6,189 bases of DNA, from NCBI GenBank assembly GCA_021805955.1, contig JAJZDO010000349.1, positions 1 to 6,189 on the forward strand, in the 5' to 3' direction. The notes under the pieces are model-generated. The model saw nothing but the letters and a program-made list of their open reading frames with translations. It did not search any database and was not told the origin of the DNA. The first letter of the stretch is position 1, and each line of letters begins with the position of its first letter. Shown one piece after another: positions 1 through 6,176 of the stretch. This DNA is from Acidobacteriota bacterium (GTDB taxonomy: Bacteria > Acidobacteriota > Terriglobia > Terriglobales > Acidobacteriaceae). Made by a program: the position numbers and the translations under genes.

Positions 1-1312
1 CCAGCGTTCTGCGAGAGAGTTTGGTTCCGAAAAACGAATAGAGCGCCACCCCAGCATATGCCAGCAAAGGAACCAGGTACGCGAGTGCGATGCTGTGCGA
101 CCACTCAGAGATCAGGCCCATCGCCGGAGTCAGCACCGCTCCGCCAACAATTCCCATCACGATCAAAGATCCGCCAATTTTGGTATTTCGGCCCAACCCG
201 CGAATGCCGAGAGCAAATATGGTGGGAAACATGACGGACATGAAAAAGCTGGTGGCAAATATGGCCCATAGGCCGATCCAGCCCGGGAACCGAATGCCGA
301 TGGCAAGCAGCGCGATATTGATCAGGCCATAAAGGCCCATTAAAAGATGAGGTTGTACATACCGCATCAGAGCAGAGGAGGAAAACCTTCCAACGCCAAA
401 GGCAACCAGGGTCCCTGTCAATAAATATCCGGCGACCTTTTCCGGCTCATGGGTCGAGCTTTCAATGTACTGAATAAAGTAGCTCCACGTACCGACTTGC
501 GCGCCGACGCACAAAAATTGCGCGACGATCGCCAACAGAAAATGAGGATAGTGCAGCAGCTCTACAAATCTTCCATGATCTTCATTCGCGCTTTCATGTT
601 CTCCCGCAATGGTCGGGAACTTCGTGCGCGCGATCAGGAAGGCCCAGACAAATGCAATGGCGCCGACGACAAGATAGGGCGTGACGACGCGCATGGTTTC
701 CTGATGAAGATAGGCCTGGTAGGTATGGGCAGCCTGCATGGCTGCGATCTGCTGCGGGTTCAGCTCAATCCCGGAGAAAATAAATACGGTGCCGATAAGG
801 ACGCCGCAGATGGCGCCTAGCGGATTGAAGGCTTGGGCGAAGTTCAGGCGCCGAGCTGCGCTCTCCGGATCTCCCATCTGCGCGGTGAACGGGTTCGATG
901 CCGTTTCCAGAAACGACAGCCCGGTGGCGATGACAAACAAGGCGGCCAGGAAAAATGAGTATCTTCCGACGAGCGCGGCCGGCCAGAACAGAAACGCTCC
1001 GGAACCGAAGAGAAGCAGGCCCGTGATGAAGCCCATCTTGTAGCCGAACTTCCGCATCAGCAGCGCGGCAGGCATGGCCACCAGAAAATATCCCAGATAG
1101 AACGCCGACTGCACCAGGCCGGCCTGAAAGCGCGAGATGGCAAACGACGTCATGAACTGCCGTATCAAGACGTCGTTCAGGTTATTGGGAACTCCCCAAA
1201 GAAAAAACAGTCCGGAGACCAGAAAGAATTGCAGGCCCATCCCATGCGGAATCAGCGGATGTTGCTGCGGGTTGTGCGTGGTCGTCTCAGTTTCTACAGG
1301 GGGCACCAGCAT
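1..1312 (-). CDS. fucP: FucP-family L-fucose (deoxysugar):H+ symporter, MFS, 3' end cut by window edge
   Basis: Inner-membrane major facilitator of the fucose:proton symporter (FHS) family, which imports a 6-deoxyhexose with a proton. I translated the minus strand from the ATG at 1312-1310; it stays open to base 1, giving 437 codons. E. coli FucP is 438 residues, so only a few C-terminal residues are probably missing. FucP landmarks are clear: FFLWGVPNNLND at residues 36-47, FQAGLVQSAFYLGYF at 62-76, FLETASNP at 134-141, PYLVVGA and QFLCVGAQVGTWSY mid-protein, then PTIFALGI and IVGGAVLTPAMG near the end. Asp47 and Glu136 match the proton/sugar-coupling Asp46 and Glu135 of E. coli FucP. Hydrophobic segments fit 12 helices. 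The start is supported by this N-terminal register and by GAGAGGA at 1330-1324, although its 11-nt spacing is long. It is the last visible operon gene, 97 bp after the dehydrogenase. The family is secure; L-fucose rather than L-rhamnose as substrate is inference. Confidence 0.93.
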   Translation of the reverse strand, partial: MLVPPVETETTTHNPQQHPLIPHGMGLQFFLVSGLFFLWGVPNNLNDVLIRQFMTSFAISRFQAGLVQSAFYLGYFLVAMPAALLMRKFGYKMGFITGLLLFGSGAFLFWPAALVGRYSFFLAALFVIATGLSFLETASNPFTAQMGDPESAARRLNFAQAFNPLGAICGVLIGTVFIFSGIELNPQQIAAMQAAHTYQAYLHQETMRVVTPYLVVGAIAFVWAFLIARTKFPTIAGEHESANEDHGRFVELLHYPHFLLAIVAQFLCVGAQVGTWSYFIQYIESSTHEPEKVAGYLLTGTLVAFGVGRFSSSALMRYVQPHLLMGLYGLINIALLAIGIRFPGWIGLWAIFATSFFMSVMFPTIFALGIRGLGRNTKIGGSLIVMGIVGGAVLTPAMGLISEWSHSIALAYLVPLLAYAGVALYSFFGTKLSRRTL

Positions 1313-1323
1313 TACGGGCGAAT

Positions 1324-1330
1324 TCCTCTC
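1324..1330 (-). promoter_or_regulatory. Ribosome binding site of the FucP-type permease
   Basis: The minus strand reads GAGAGGA here, 11 nt before the ATG at 1312. The match to anti-Shine-Dalgarno is good but the spacing is longer than ideal. The rest of the 97-bp gap (1313-1409) shows no convincing promoter pair or terminator, so the permease is probably read through from the upstream genes. Confidence 0.5.
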
Positions 1331-1409
1331 GACACCAATGTATCCGGTCTTGGCAGTACCGGCATTCTCAACATTCGTTCACTTCTCCGGCTACCTCGTC
1401 CTGGCGGGG

Positions 1410-2879
1410 CTAGGAAGAAGCCTTGTTCTTCCAGTCGTAATTCATATAGACCACGTGCGTCTGCAGATATTCCTCGAGTCCATGTTTGCCGTCCGCGCCG
1501 CCAATGCCAGATTTGCGCCAGCCGGCATGAAAGCCCTGCATGGCCTCAAAGTTTTCGCGATTGACGTAGGTCTCGCCAAACTTGATTTCGTTGCAGGCCC
1601 GCATGGCCACGTCCAGACTGCGAGTATAAATCGACGAAGTCAGCCCATATTGGCAGTCATTCGCGTCTTCAATGGCTTCATCCAGATCTTTGAAGGTAGT
1701 GATTGGCAGCACCGGCCCGAAGACTTCCTGCTGCATCACCTGCGAATCCTGGCGGCAGTGGGTCAGTACCGTAGGCGAATAAAAATATCCTTTTCGGTCG
1801 TCATATTTTTTCCCACCGCACAGCAGCTCCGCACCTTCCGCAACCGCCGTCTGCACGGCTTTGTCGACAGACTCCATCTGGGCTCGGCTGACCATCGGGC
1901 CCATCTCCGTATCCTTCTCGAATGGATCACCGACCACTGTTTGTTCCATCGCCTTCTTCATCGCCGCGACAAATCGATCCGCGATCGGTTCCTGCACATA
2001 CACACGCTCGGCACAATTGCAGACCTGGCCGGTATTGATGATGCGCGAAGCACGAATGGATTTCACCGCGAGGTCGAGGTCTGCGTCTTGCATCACGATT
2101 GCCGGCGCTTTGCCGCCCAGTTCGAGCGATACTTTAGTGACGTTATCCGCCGCGGCTCGCATCACCGCAACGCCGCCTTCCACGCTGCCGGTCAGGCTGA
2201 CCATGCCCACCTTGGGGTGACGCGCCAGGCCATCTCCCACCACGCTTCCCTTGCCGGATACCAGATTGAACACGCCTTTCGGCAACCGGGACTTGGCAAC
2301 GATCTTTGCAAACTCGAACGCATTGTTGGGCGTTTCACTGCTGGGTTTGATCACGATGGTATTGCCGGTGACCAATGCCGGTGCCATTTTGCGAACGATC
2401 AGGAAAAACGGAAAGTTCCATGGAAGAATGCCGGCGATCACACCAATCGGGTGCTTGAACAGCAGGATATTTTCTCCGCGACGATCGCTCTGGATGATCT
2501 CGCCCTCATAGCGACGCGCAAACTCCGCCATATAGTCCAGGTAATCGGCGGAGAAGTCCACTTCCACCTGTGCCAGCGACAAGATCTTTCCTTGCTCTTC
2601 GGTAATTACCCGTGCCAGATGCTCGCGGTCCGCCCGGATGGCTTGCGCAATTTCGCGCAGATATTGCGCCCGCTCAATGGCCGGCAAGTGGCTCCAGCTT
2701 TTCTGTGCTTTTTCCGCAGCCAGAACGGCCGCATTTACGTCCTCCAAAGTTCCGCTGGGAACTTCGGAAATGACTTCTTCTGTGGTGGGATTGATGACCG
2801 CGATGGTCTTTTGCGATGCCACCAGCTCGCCATCAATCAACATTTGATGCCGAGGTATGGTCGTGACTGTGCTGTTCAT
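1410..2879 (-). CDS. aldA: NAD-dependent L-lactaldehyde dehydrogenase, AldA type
   Basis: Cytosolic aldehyde dehydrogenase that oxidises the L-lactaldehyde released by the aldolase to L-lactate with NAD+. The protein is 489 residues, close to the 479 of E. coli AldA, and resembles it throughout. Shared blocks include DYMAEFARRYEGEIIQSDR, ENILLFKHPIGV, ILPWNFPFFL (Asn155 is the oxyanion Asn), TGNTIVIKPS, LELGGKAPAIVM (general base Glu253) and TGQVCNCAERVYVQ (nucleophile Cys287). The C-terminal third has FGETYVNRENFEAMQGFHAG, KSGIGGADGKHGLEEYLQT and then VVY. This is the hydrolytic, lactate-forming type, not a CoA-acylating BMC enzyme. It has no N-terminal targeting-helix extension. I chose the ATG at 2879-2877 over an in-frame GTG at 2894 because AGGGA at 2891-2887 sits 7 nt upstream of the ATG and the GTG would overlap it. 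It lies 24 bp after the kinase stop, as the third gene of the operon. Confidence 0.95.
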   Translation of the reverse strand: MNSTVTTIPRHQMLIDGELVASQKTIAVINPTTEEVISEVPSGTLEDVNAAVLAAEKAQKSWSHLPAIERAQYLREIAQAIRADREHLARVITEEQGKILSLAQVEVDFSADYLDYMAEFARRYEGEIIQSDRRGENILLFKHPIGVIAGILPWNFPFFLIVRKMAPALVTGNTIVIKPSSETPNNAFEFAKIVAKSRLPKGVFNLVSGKGSVVGDGLARHPKVGMVSLTGSVEGGVAVMRAAADNVTKVSLELGGKAPAIVMQDADLDLAVKSIRASRIINTGQVCNCAERVYVQEPIADRFVAAMKKAMEQTVVGDPFEKDTEMGPMVSRAQMESVDKAVQTAVAEGAELLCGGKKYDDRKGYFYSPTVLTHCRQDSQVMQQEVFGPVLPITTFKDLDEAIEDANDCQYGLTSSIYTRSLDVAMRACNEIKFGETYVNRENFEAMQGFHAGWRKSGIGGADGKHGLEEYLQTHVVYMNYDWKNKASS

Positions 2880-2886
2880 AGCGTGT

Positions 2887-2891
2887 TCCCT
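2887..2891 (-). promoter_or_regulatory. Ribosome binding site that decides the AldA start
   Basis: AGGGA on the minus strand, 7 nt before the ATG at 2879, inside the 24-bp gap between kinase and dehydrogenase. It is the clearest Shine-Dalgarno in the operon. It argues against the GTG at 2894, which would lie upstream of and overlap it. Confidence 0.7.
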
Positions 2892-2903
2892 CACTTTCCC
2901 GGT

Positions 2904-4388
2904 TCATGCGTGCGTTTGCGTATGTTCCATCCGCGCGTATGCCTCATCCCAGACATCTGTTCTTTGCGGGAAATAAGGCACACATTGGATGGATGCAGCG
3001 ATTGCGGCGCGGCCCGCGTCAATGTTTGAAAGGTGTCCGGTGGCGACGGCCTGTAGCATCACGTTACCGAAAGCGGAGGCTTCTGTCGGACCGCTGACCA
3101 CAACACGATTGCAGGCATCGGCCGTCATCTGGCAGAGCAGGGCGTTCAGGCATCCTCCGCCGACAATTCGAATGGTGTCGAGTCGTCGCATTGTGACGGC
3201 TTCCAGCGATTCCAACACAGAGCGATACTTTAGCGCAAGACTTTCAAAGCAGCCGCGCGCGACCGCCCCGATGGTTTCTGGATTCTGCTGCTTGGTGCGG
3301 CGACAATATTCAGCAATAGCTTCATGCATATTTTCGGGGGCTCGAAAGTCGTTCGCGTCCACGTCCAGCACGCATGCAAATGCCGGCGCAGTCGCTGCCA
3401 TCGCCGAAATTTCGCTCCAGGTGTAGTGGCGTCCTTCGCGGCCCCACTGCCGTTGACACTCTTGCAGGAGCCAGAGCCCGGTAAGATTCTTCATCAAAAG
3501 GATGGATCCATCCGCGCCGCCCTCGTTCGTAAATCCGAGCGAATAGGCTCGATCTGAAGTGATCGGCTCGCGCAGTTCGACCCCCATCAAACTCCAGGTG
3601 CCGCTGCTGATGAAGGCGCTGTTCTCATCCATGCCTGGGATTGCCGCCACAGCGCTGGCAGTATCGTGCGAGGCCACTGCCACCACCGGAAAACCGCGGT
3701 TGAAACCGGTGTCCCGCAGAACTCCGGCATGCACGGAACCCAATTGCATTCCCGGACGAACAACGTCCGGCAGCATGCGCGTCGGAATCTCAAGCGTGTC
3801 CAACACCTCTCTCGCCCAACCCTTGGCGGGCGAATACATCTGGGTGGTTGTCGCCTCGGTGCGTTCCACCACCTTTTCTCCGCAAAGAAAATAGTGAAAC
3901 AGGTCGGGAATCATCAGCAACGTTCCTGCGGCTTTCAACTTTGGATCGGCGCCGCGCACCATGGAATACAACTGAAAGATTGTGTTGATCTGCATGGTTT
4001 GCACGCCCGTCCAGCGAAACAGTTCGCGTGGATCGATATGTTGAAAGACTAGCTCGGGAATGCCGTCCGTCCTGGCATCGCGATAGTGAAACGGATTGCC
4101 AAGCAGTTCGCCGCTTCGATCGAGCAGTGCAAAATCCACTCCCCAGGCGTCTACTCCGATGGCGGCTGGCGAATCTTGAAAGCGCTCGCGATAGAGCATC
4201 AGGCCACGTTGGATCTCAGACCATATTCCTGAAACATCCCAATGCAGGCTGCCGCCGATGGCAACGCCGCTGTTCGGGAAGCGATGCAATTCGTCGAGGG
4301 TGAACACGCGGCCATTCCATGTACCCACCATCAAGCGTCCACTGGAGGCGCCCAGGTCTGCAGCCACGAAATGTACCGACTGGGTCAT
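2904..4388 (-). CDS. rhaB: Rhamnulokinase (FGGY sugar kinase)
   Basis: ATP-dependent carbohydrate kinase that phosphorylates L-rhamnulose (possibly also L-fuculose) at C1, making the substrate of the adjacent aldolase. It is 494 residues, close to the 489 of E. coli RhaB, and the closest match I recognise is RhaB rather than FucK. The first phosphate-binding loop is VAADLGASSGRLM at 8-20. A RhaB-like substrate region GVDAWGVDFALLD spans 78-90, with YRDARTDG at 102-109. VVAVASHDTASAVAAIP at 235-251 contains the likely catalytic base Asp242. SSGTWSLMG at 261-269, TNEGG at 287-291, and the ATP-domain motifs IVGGGCLN at 408-415 and GPTEASAFGN at 433-442 follow. All FGGY essentials are present and there is no truncation. 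Its ATG overlaps the aldolase TGA by 4 bp (ATGA), so translation is probably coupled. Some bacterial fucose operons use RhaB-like kinases, so rhamnulose specificity is likely but not proven. Confidence 0.94.
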   Translation of the reverse strand: MTQSVHFVAADLGASSGRLMVGTWNGRVFTLDELHRFPNSGVAIGGSLHWDVSGIWSEIQRGLMLYRERFQDSPAAIGVDAWGVDFALLDRSGELLGNPFHYRDARTDGIPELVFQHIDPRELFRWTGVQTMQINTIFQLYSMVRGADPKLKAAGTLLMIPDLFHYFLCGEKVVERTEATTTQMYSPAKGWAREVLDTLEIPTRMLPDVVRPGMQLGSVHAGVLRDTGFNRGFPVVAVASHDTASAVAAIPGMDENSAFISSGTWSLMGVELREPITSDRAYSLGFTNEGGADGSILLMKNLTGLWLLQECQRQWGREGRHYTWSEISAMAATAPAFACVLDVDANDFRAPENMHEAIAEYCRRTKQQNPETIGAVARGCFESLALKYRSVLESLEAVTMRRLDTIRIVGGGCLNALLCQMTADACNRVVVSGPTEASAFGNVMLQAVATGHLSNIDAGRAAIAASIQCVPYFPQRTDVWDEAYARMEHTQTHA

Positions 4389-5314
4389 TCGGTTCCCAGG
4401 AGAAACCCGGACACTTCCGCGGTCAACCGACTCACCAGTTCATCCACCTCATAGCTGGCGGGTTGCCGGATCGGCGCCGCGCTCTGTGCACCATCTTTTG
4501 CGGGGATCGCGGGCGTCTCGACGGCCTGCGGATCGCTGGCTAACCGCGGGTCGGGCAATCCCCACCTTTTCTTGATCGCCAACAGGTCGGCGATTTTTTC
4601 CGGAGGAATCTCATTCAACATTGGCCGCAGATGCGAAGCAATCATCACGGTTTTGCAGTAAGTATCGACCACCTCAACATACCACTCGGCGTGCGTCACC
4701 GTGTCTGCCCAGCAGACAATACCGTGATTCGCCAGCAGAATTGTATTGTGGTCCTTCACATAGGGCAGCACGGTTTTTGCGAAGGCATGCGTCCCTGGAG
4801 TTTCATACGGCGCCAGCGCGACCGGCCCGACAAAGACTTCCTGCTCTGGAACTAAGTTTCCCTGGGGTACGACTCCGGCAACCGCGTGGGCGGTGGCGTA
4901 TGGAGGATGACAGTGAATCACCGCTTTCGCTGCGGGGACCGCTTTGTAAATCTCAAGATGAAGCAGAATCTCGCTGGTCTGCGGACGATCCCCGCAAATC
5001 TGGTAATTGTCCAGATCGACCAGCGACAAGTCTTCCCTGCAAAGGTCGCCCTTGCTGCATAACGTGGGCGTGCACAGAACATAATGGGGCGACAGGCGCA
5101 CGGAGATGTTGCCTCCATTTCCGTCCACATACTGTCGCTTCCAAAGCTTTCTGCCGACGCGCAAGATCTCTTCTTTCAGCGCGTTCGCCTCGGGAGAGTT
5201 GAAAATCTCCAGCGGGTCTTCTGCCTGTGCCTGCTGTGATCGTTGGGTCGCCAGGCACTCCAGCACTGCACGACGAACAATGGACGAAATCTGGTTTTGA
5301 TCGAACTTTTCCAT
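4385..5314 (-). CDS. Class II (zinc) aldolase, L-fuculose/L-rhamnulose-1-phosphate type, with encapsulation-peptide-like ends
   Basis: Zinc aldolase of the class II aldolase/adducin fold; it should cleave L-fuculose- or L-rhamnulose-1-phosphate to DHAP and L-lactaldehyde. It is 309 residues from the ATG at 5314. The core is about residues 38-255: GNGGNIS (65-71), TSEILLHLEIYKA (catalytic Glu115), IHCHPPYATAHA (zinc ligands His134 and His136) and LLANHGIVCWAD (third ligand His197). The family is usually 215-275 residues, so both ends are extended. Residues 1-24 have an amphipathic-helix pattern (I9, I12, V13, A16, V17, C20, L21), then a Gln/Ala linker. After about residue 256 comes a Pro/Ala-rich stretch, then a second helix at about 288-306 (V290, L293, V294, L297, V301, L305). 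Both ends resemble BMC encapsulation peptides. I chose 5314 over the in-frame ATG at 5371 because a good promoter (5339-5367) lies between them. No clear Shine-Dalgarno is visible. It is the first gene of the operon. The window does not settle fuculose versus rhamnulose substrate. Confidence 0.9.
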   Translation of the reverse strand: MEKFDQNQISSIVRRAVLECLATQRSQQAQAEDPLEIFNSPEANALKEEILRVGRKLWKRQYVDGNGGNISVRLSPHYVLCTPTLCSKGDLCREDLSLVDLDNYQICGDRPQTSEILLHLEIYKAVPAAKAVIHCHPPYATAHAVAGVVPQGNLVPEQEVFVGPVALAPYETPGTHAFAKTVLPYVKDHNTILLANHGIVCWADTVTHAEWYVEVVDTYCKTVMIASHLRPMLNEIPPEKIADLLAIKKRWGLPDPRLASDPQAVETPAIPAKDGAQSAAPIRQPASYEVDELVSRLTAEVSGFLLGTE

Positions 5315-5338
5315 GGGATATTCTGAAGAGCAGATGCC

Positions 5339-5367
5339 AGTATAGTTCCATATTAATCCATGAGCAA
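5339..5367 (-). promoter_or_regulatory. Sigma-70-like promoter of the catabolic operon
   Basis: The minus strand reads TTGCTC at 5367-5362 (-35), a 17-bp spacer, then TATACT at 5344-5339 (-10). Transcription would start near 5331, leaving about 17 nt of leader before the aldolase ATG at 5314. The leader lacks an obvious Shine-Dalgarno. The -10 is strong and the -35 moderate. Position relative to the palindrome at 5372-5389 suggests repression by the divergent DeoR protein. Confidence 0.65.
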
Positions 5368-5371
5368 CCAT
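5348..5371. repeat. Three CCAT direct repeats at 10-bp period in the operon promoter
   Basis: CCAT (ATGG on the transcribed strand) occurs at 5348-5351, 5358-5361 and 5368-5371, exactly 10 bp apart. The repeats therefore lie on the same face of the helix across the -35 and spacer of the operon promoter. The units are only 4 bp, so coincidence is possible. Helically phased short repeats are compatible with binding by an oligomeric DeoR-type regulator. Confidence 0.35.
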
Positions 5372-5389
5372 GTTAAATCACGATTGAAC
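5372..5389. promoter_or_regulatory. Candidate operator: 18-bp imperfect palindrome in the divergent promoter region
   Basis: The sequence GTTAAATCACGATTGAAC has the form GTT-N-AATC-NN-GATT-N-AAC: 7 of 9 base pairs are symmetric about its centre. It covers the -35 of the regulator promoter (5384-5389) and ends 4 bp from the -35 of the operon promoter. A repressor bound here could block both directions. Binding by the adjacent DeoR-family protein is inferred from position and symmetry alone. Confidence 0.5.
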
Positions 5390-5413
5390 TTGCTCGAACT
5401 TGGCTTGTATGAT
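5384..5413 (+). promoter_or_regulatory. Sigma-70-like promoter of the DeoR-family regulator
   Basis: TTGAAC at 5384-5389, an 18-bp spacer, and TATGAT at 5408-5413: a good match to both consensus hexamers. The expected start of transcription is at 5420-5421, which coincides with the ATG at 5421. The message may therefore be leaderless. The -35 is shared with the palindrome at 5372-5389, consistent with autoregulation. Confidence 0.65.
5386..5402. repeat. GAACTTG direct repeat at 10-bp period
   Basis: GAACTTG at 5386-5392 is repeated exactly at 5396-5402, one helical turn apart, inside the spacer of the regulator promoter and overlapping the right edge of the palindrome at 5372-5389. It may be an accessory operator half-site array; function is not shown. 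Confidence 0.4.
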
Positions 5414-5420
5414 TGGGGCG

Positions 5421-6176
5421 ATGAGGCAAGCACAGCGACAAATCAAGGTACAAGAGCTATTCGCGAAGGAAGAGTTTGTCAGTTTTGAAGACCTTTGTGA
5501 GCGATTCAACGCTTCCAAATCCAGCATCCGCCGAGATTTGATTGAACTGGAACGAAAAGGTGTGCTGCGAAGGGTGCATGGTGGGGCCATTTCGCTTCAG
5601 ACGCGAGACGAATCGCTGGATTTCAAGCGGCTCTCCATCAGCTGCCATGACGAGAAAGTCCGGATTGGGAAAGTCGCCGCTTCCTTGGTGAAAGACGGTC
5701 AAACCGTGATCCTGGGCGGGGGATCGACGGTGGCCGAGGTAGCCAACAATCTTAGCAACCGGTTAATACAGATCGTCACCAATTCCGTTCCTGTCGCGCA
5801 GGCTTTTTGGGATAGCAAGCAGGCCGAGGTCACGCTCACGGGCGGGTACCTCTATCCCAGACTGGGGGTGCAGATTGGTCCCATTTGCGAGCGGATGCTC
5901 GACAGCGTTTCAGCCGACATACTTATCATGGGGATTGGCGGCGTGACCGCCTCCGGAATCAGCGATTCGAACAGCCTGAATGTGGAATCGATTCGCGCCA
6001 TGATTCGCGCGGCGCGGAAGGTCGTCATCGTGGCGGACCGATCGAAGTTTGGCCGTGACTCCATGATCCACGTCGCCCCGCTCAGCGATATCGACCAGAT
6101 CGTTTCGGACAGGGAATTAGATCCAGAATTTCAACAGATGTTAAAGGACAATGACGTCGATTGCCTGCTCGCATGA
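5421..6176 (+). CDS. DeoR-family transcriptional regulator (sugar-phosphate responsive)
   Basis: DNA-binding repressor, most likely of the divergent operon and of itself, with a sugar phosphate as inducer. It is 251 residues, the normal DeoR size. The N-terminal winged helix-turn-helix is at about 4-57 (RQIKVQELF, VSFEDLCERFNASKSSIRRD, LERKGVLRRVHGGA), the standard DeoR signature. The C-terminal DeoRC domain follows: GKVAASLVKDGQTVILGGGST at about 83-103, TLTGGYLYPRLG at 139-149, GIGGVTASGISDSNSLN at about 171-187, and VVIVADRSKFGR at 201-212. The phosphate-loop motif, usually close to D-S-G-T-T, reads GGGST here, which may affect the effector. I chose the ATG at 5421 because the family normally starts close to the RQxxI helix. 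The upstream in-frame TTG at 5400 and ATG at 5409 lie in or before the -10 hexamer. The encoding strand and position suggest autoregulation. The exact effector (rhamnulose- or fuculose-1-phosphate) is unknown. Confidence 0.92.
   Translation: MRQAQRQIKVQELFAKEEFVSFEDLCERFNASKSSIRRDLIELERKGVLRRVHGGAISLQTRDESLDFKRLSISCHDEKVRIGKVAASLVKDGQTVILGGGSTVAEVANNLSNRLIQIVTNSVPVAQAFWDSKQAEVTLTGGYLYPRLGVQIGPICERMLDSVSADILIMGIGGVTASGISDSNSLNVESIRAMIRAARKVVIVADRSKFGRDSMIHVAPLSDIDQIVSDRELDPEFQQMLKDNDVDCLLA

Noticed and set aside
90..1043. Several plus-strand open frames (90-332, 449-820, 738-1043)
   Set aside because: They are antisense to the FucP-type permease, whose conserved motifs run without interruption on the minus strand through this region.
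1344..1362. Inverted repeat CCGGT ... ACCGG between the dehydrogenase and the permease, considered as a terminator
   Set aside because: Only a 5-bp stem with a 9-nt loop and no following T-run on either strand, so it is too weak to call.
1313..1409. Internal promoter for the permease in the 97-bp gap
   Set aside because: The best pair on the minus strand (TTGAGA and a TACATT-like hexamer) has a spacer well over 20 bp, outside the workable range.
2880..2894. GTG at 2894 as start of the dehydrogenase
   Set aside because: It overlaps the Shine-Dalgarno that serves the ATG at 2879, and the added residues have no counterpart in the AldA family.
1137..3029. A long open frame of 630 codons on the plus strand, antisense to the dehydrogenase
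   Set aside because: It lies opposite the full AldA gene, which has every catalytic motif. Its translation is rich in His, Arg and Cys with no recognisable domain. Long antisense open frames are common opposite GC-rich genes.
4621..5202. Plus-strand open frame of 193 codons opposite the aldolase
   Set aside because: It is antisense to the conserved aldolase core, and its composition (Arg, Ser, Pro, His-rich) and lack of motifs mark it as a shadow.
5315..5371. N-terminal extension of the aldolase from the in-frame ATG at 5371
   Set aside because: The extra 19 codons contain a good promoter (TTGCTC/TATACT at 5367-5339) and would put the start upstream of the predicted transcript. No Shine-Dalgarno precedes it. 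The encapsulation-like helix begins naturally at 5314.
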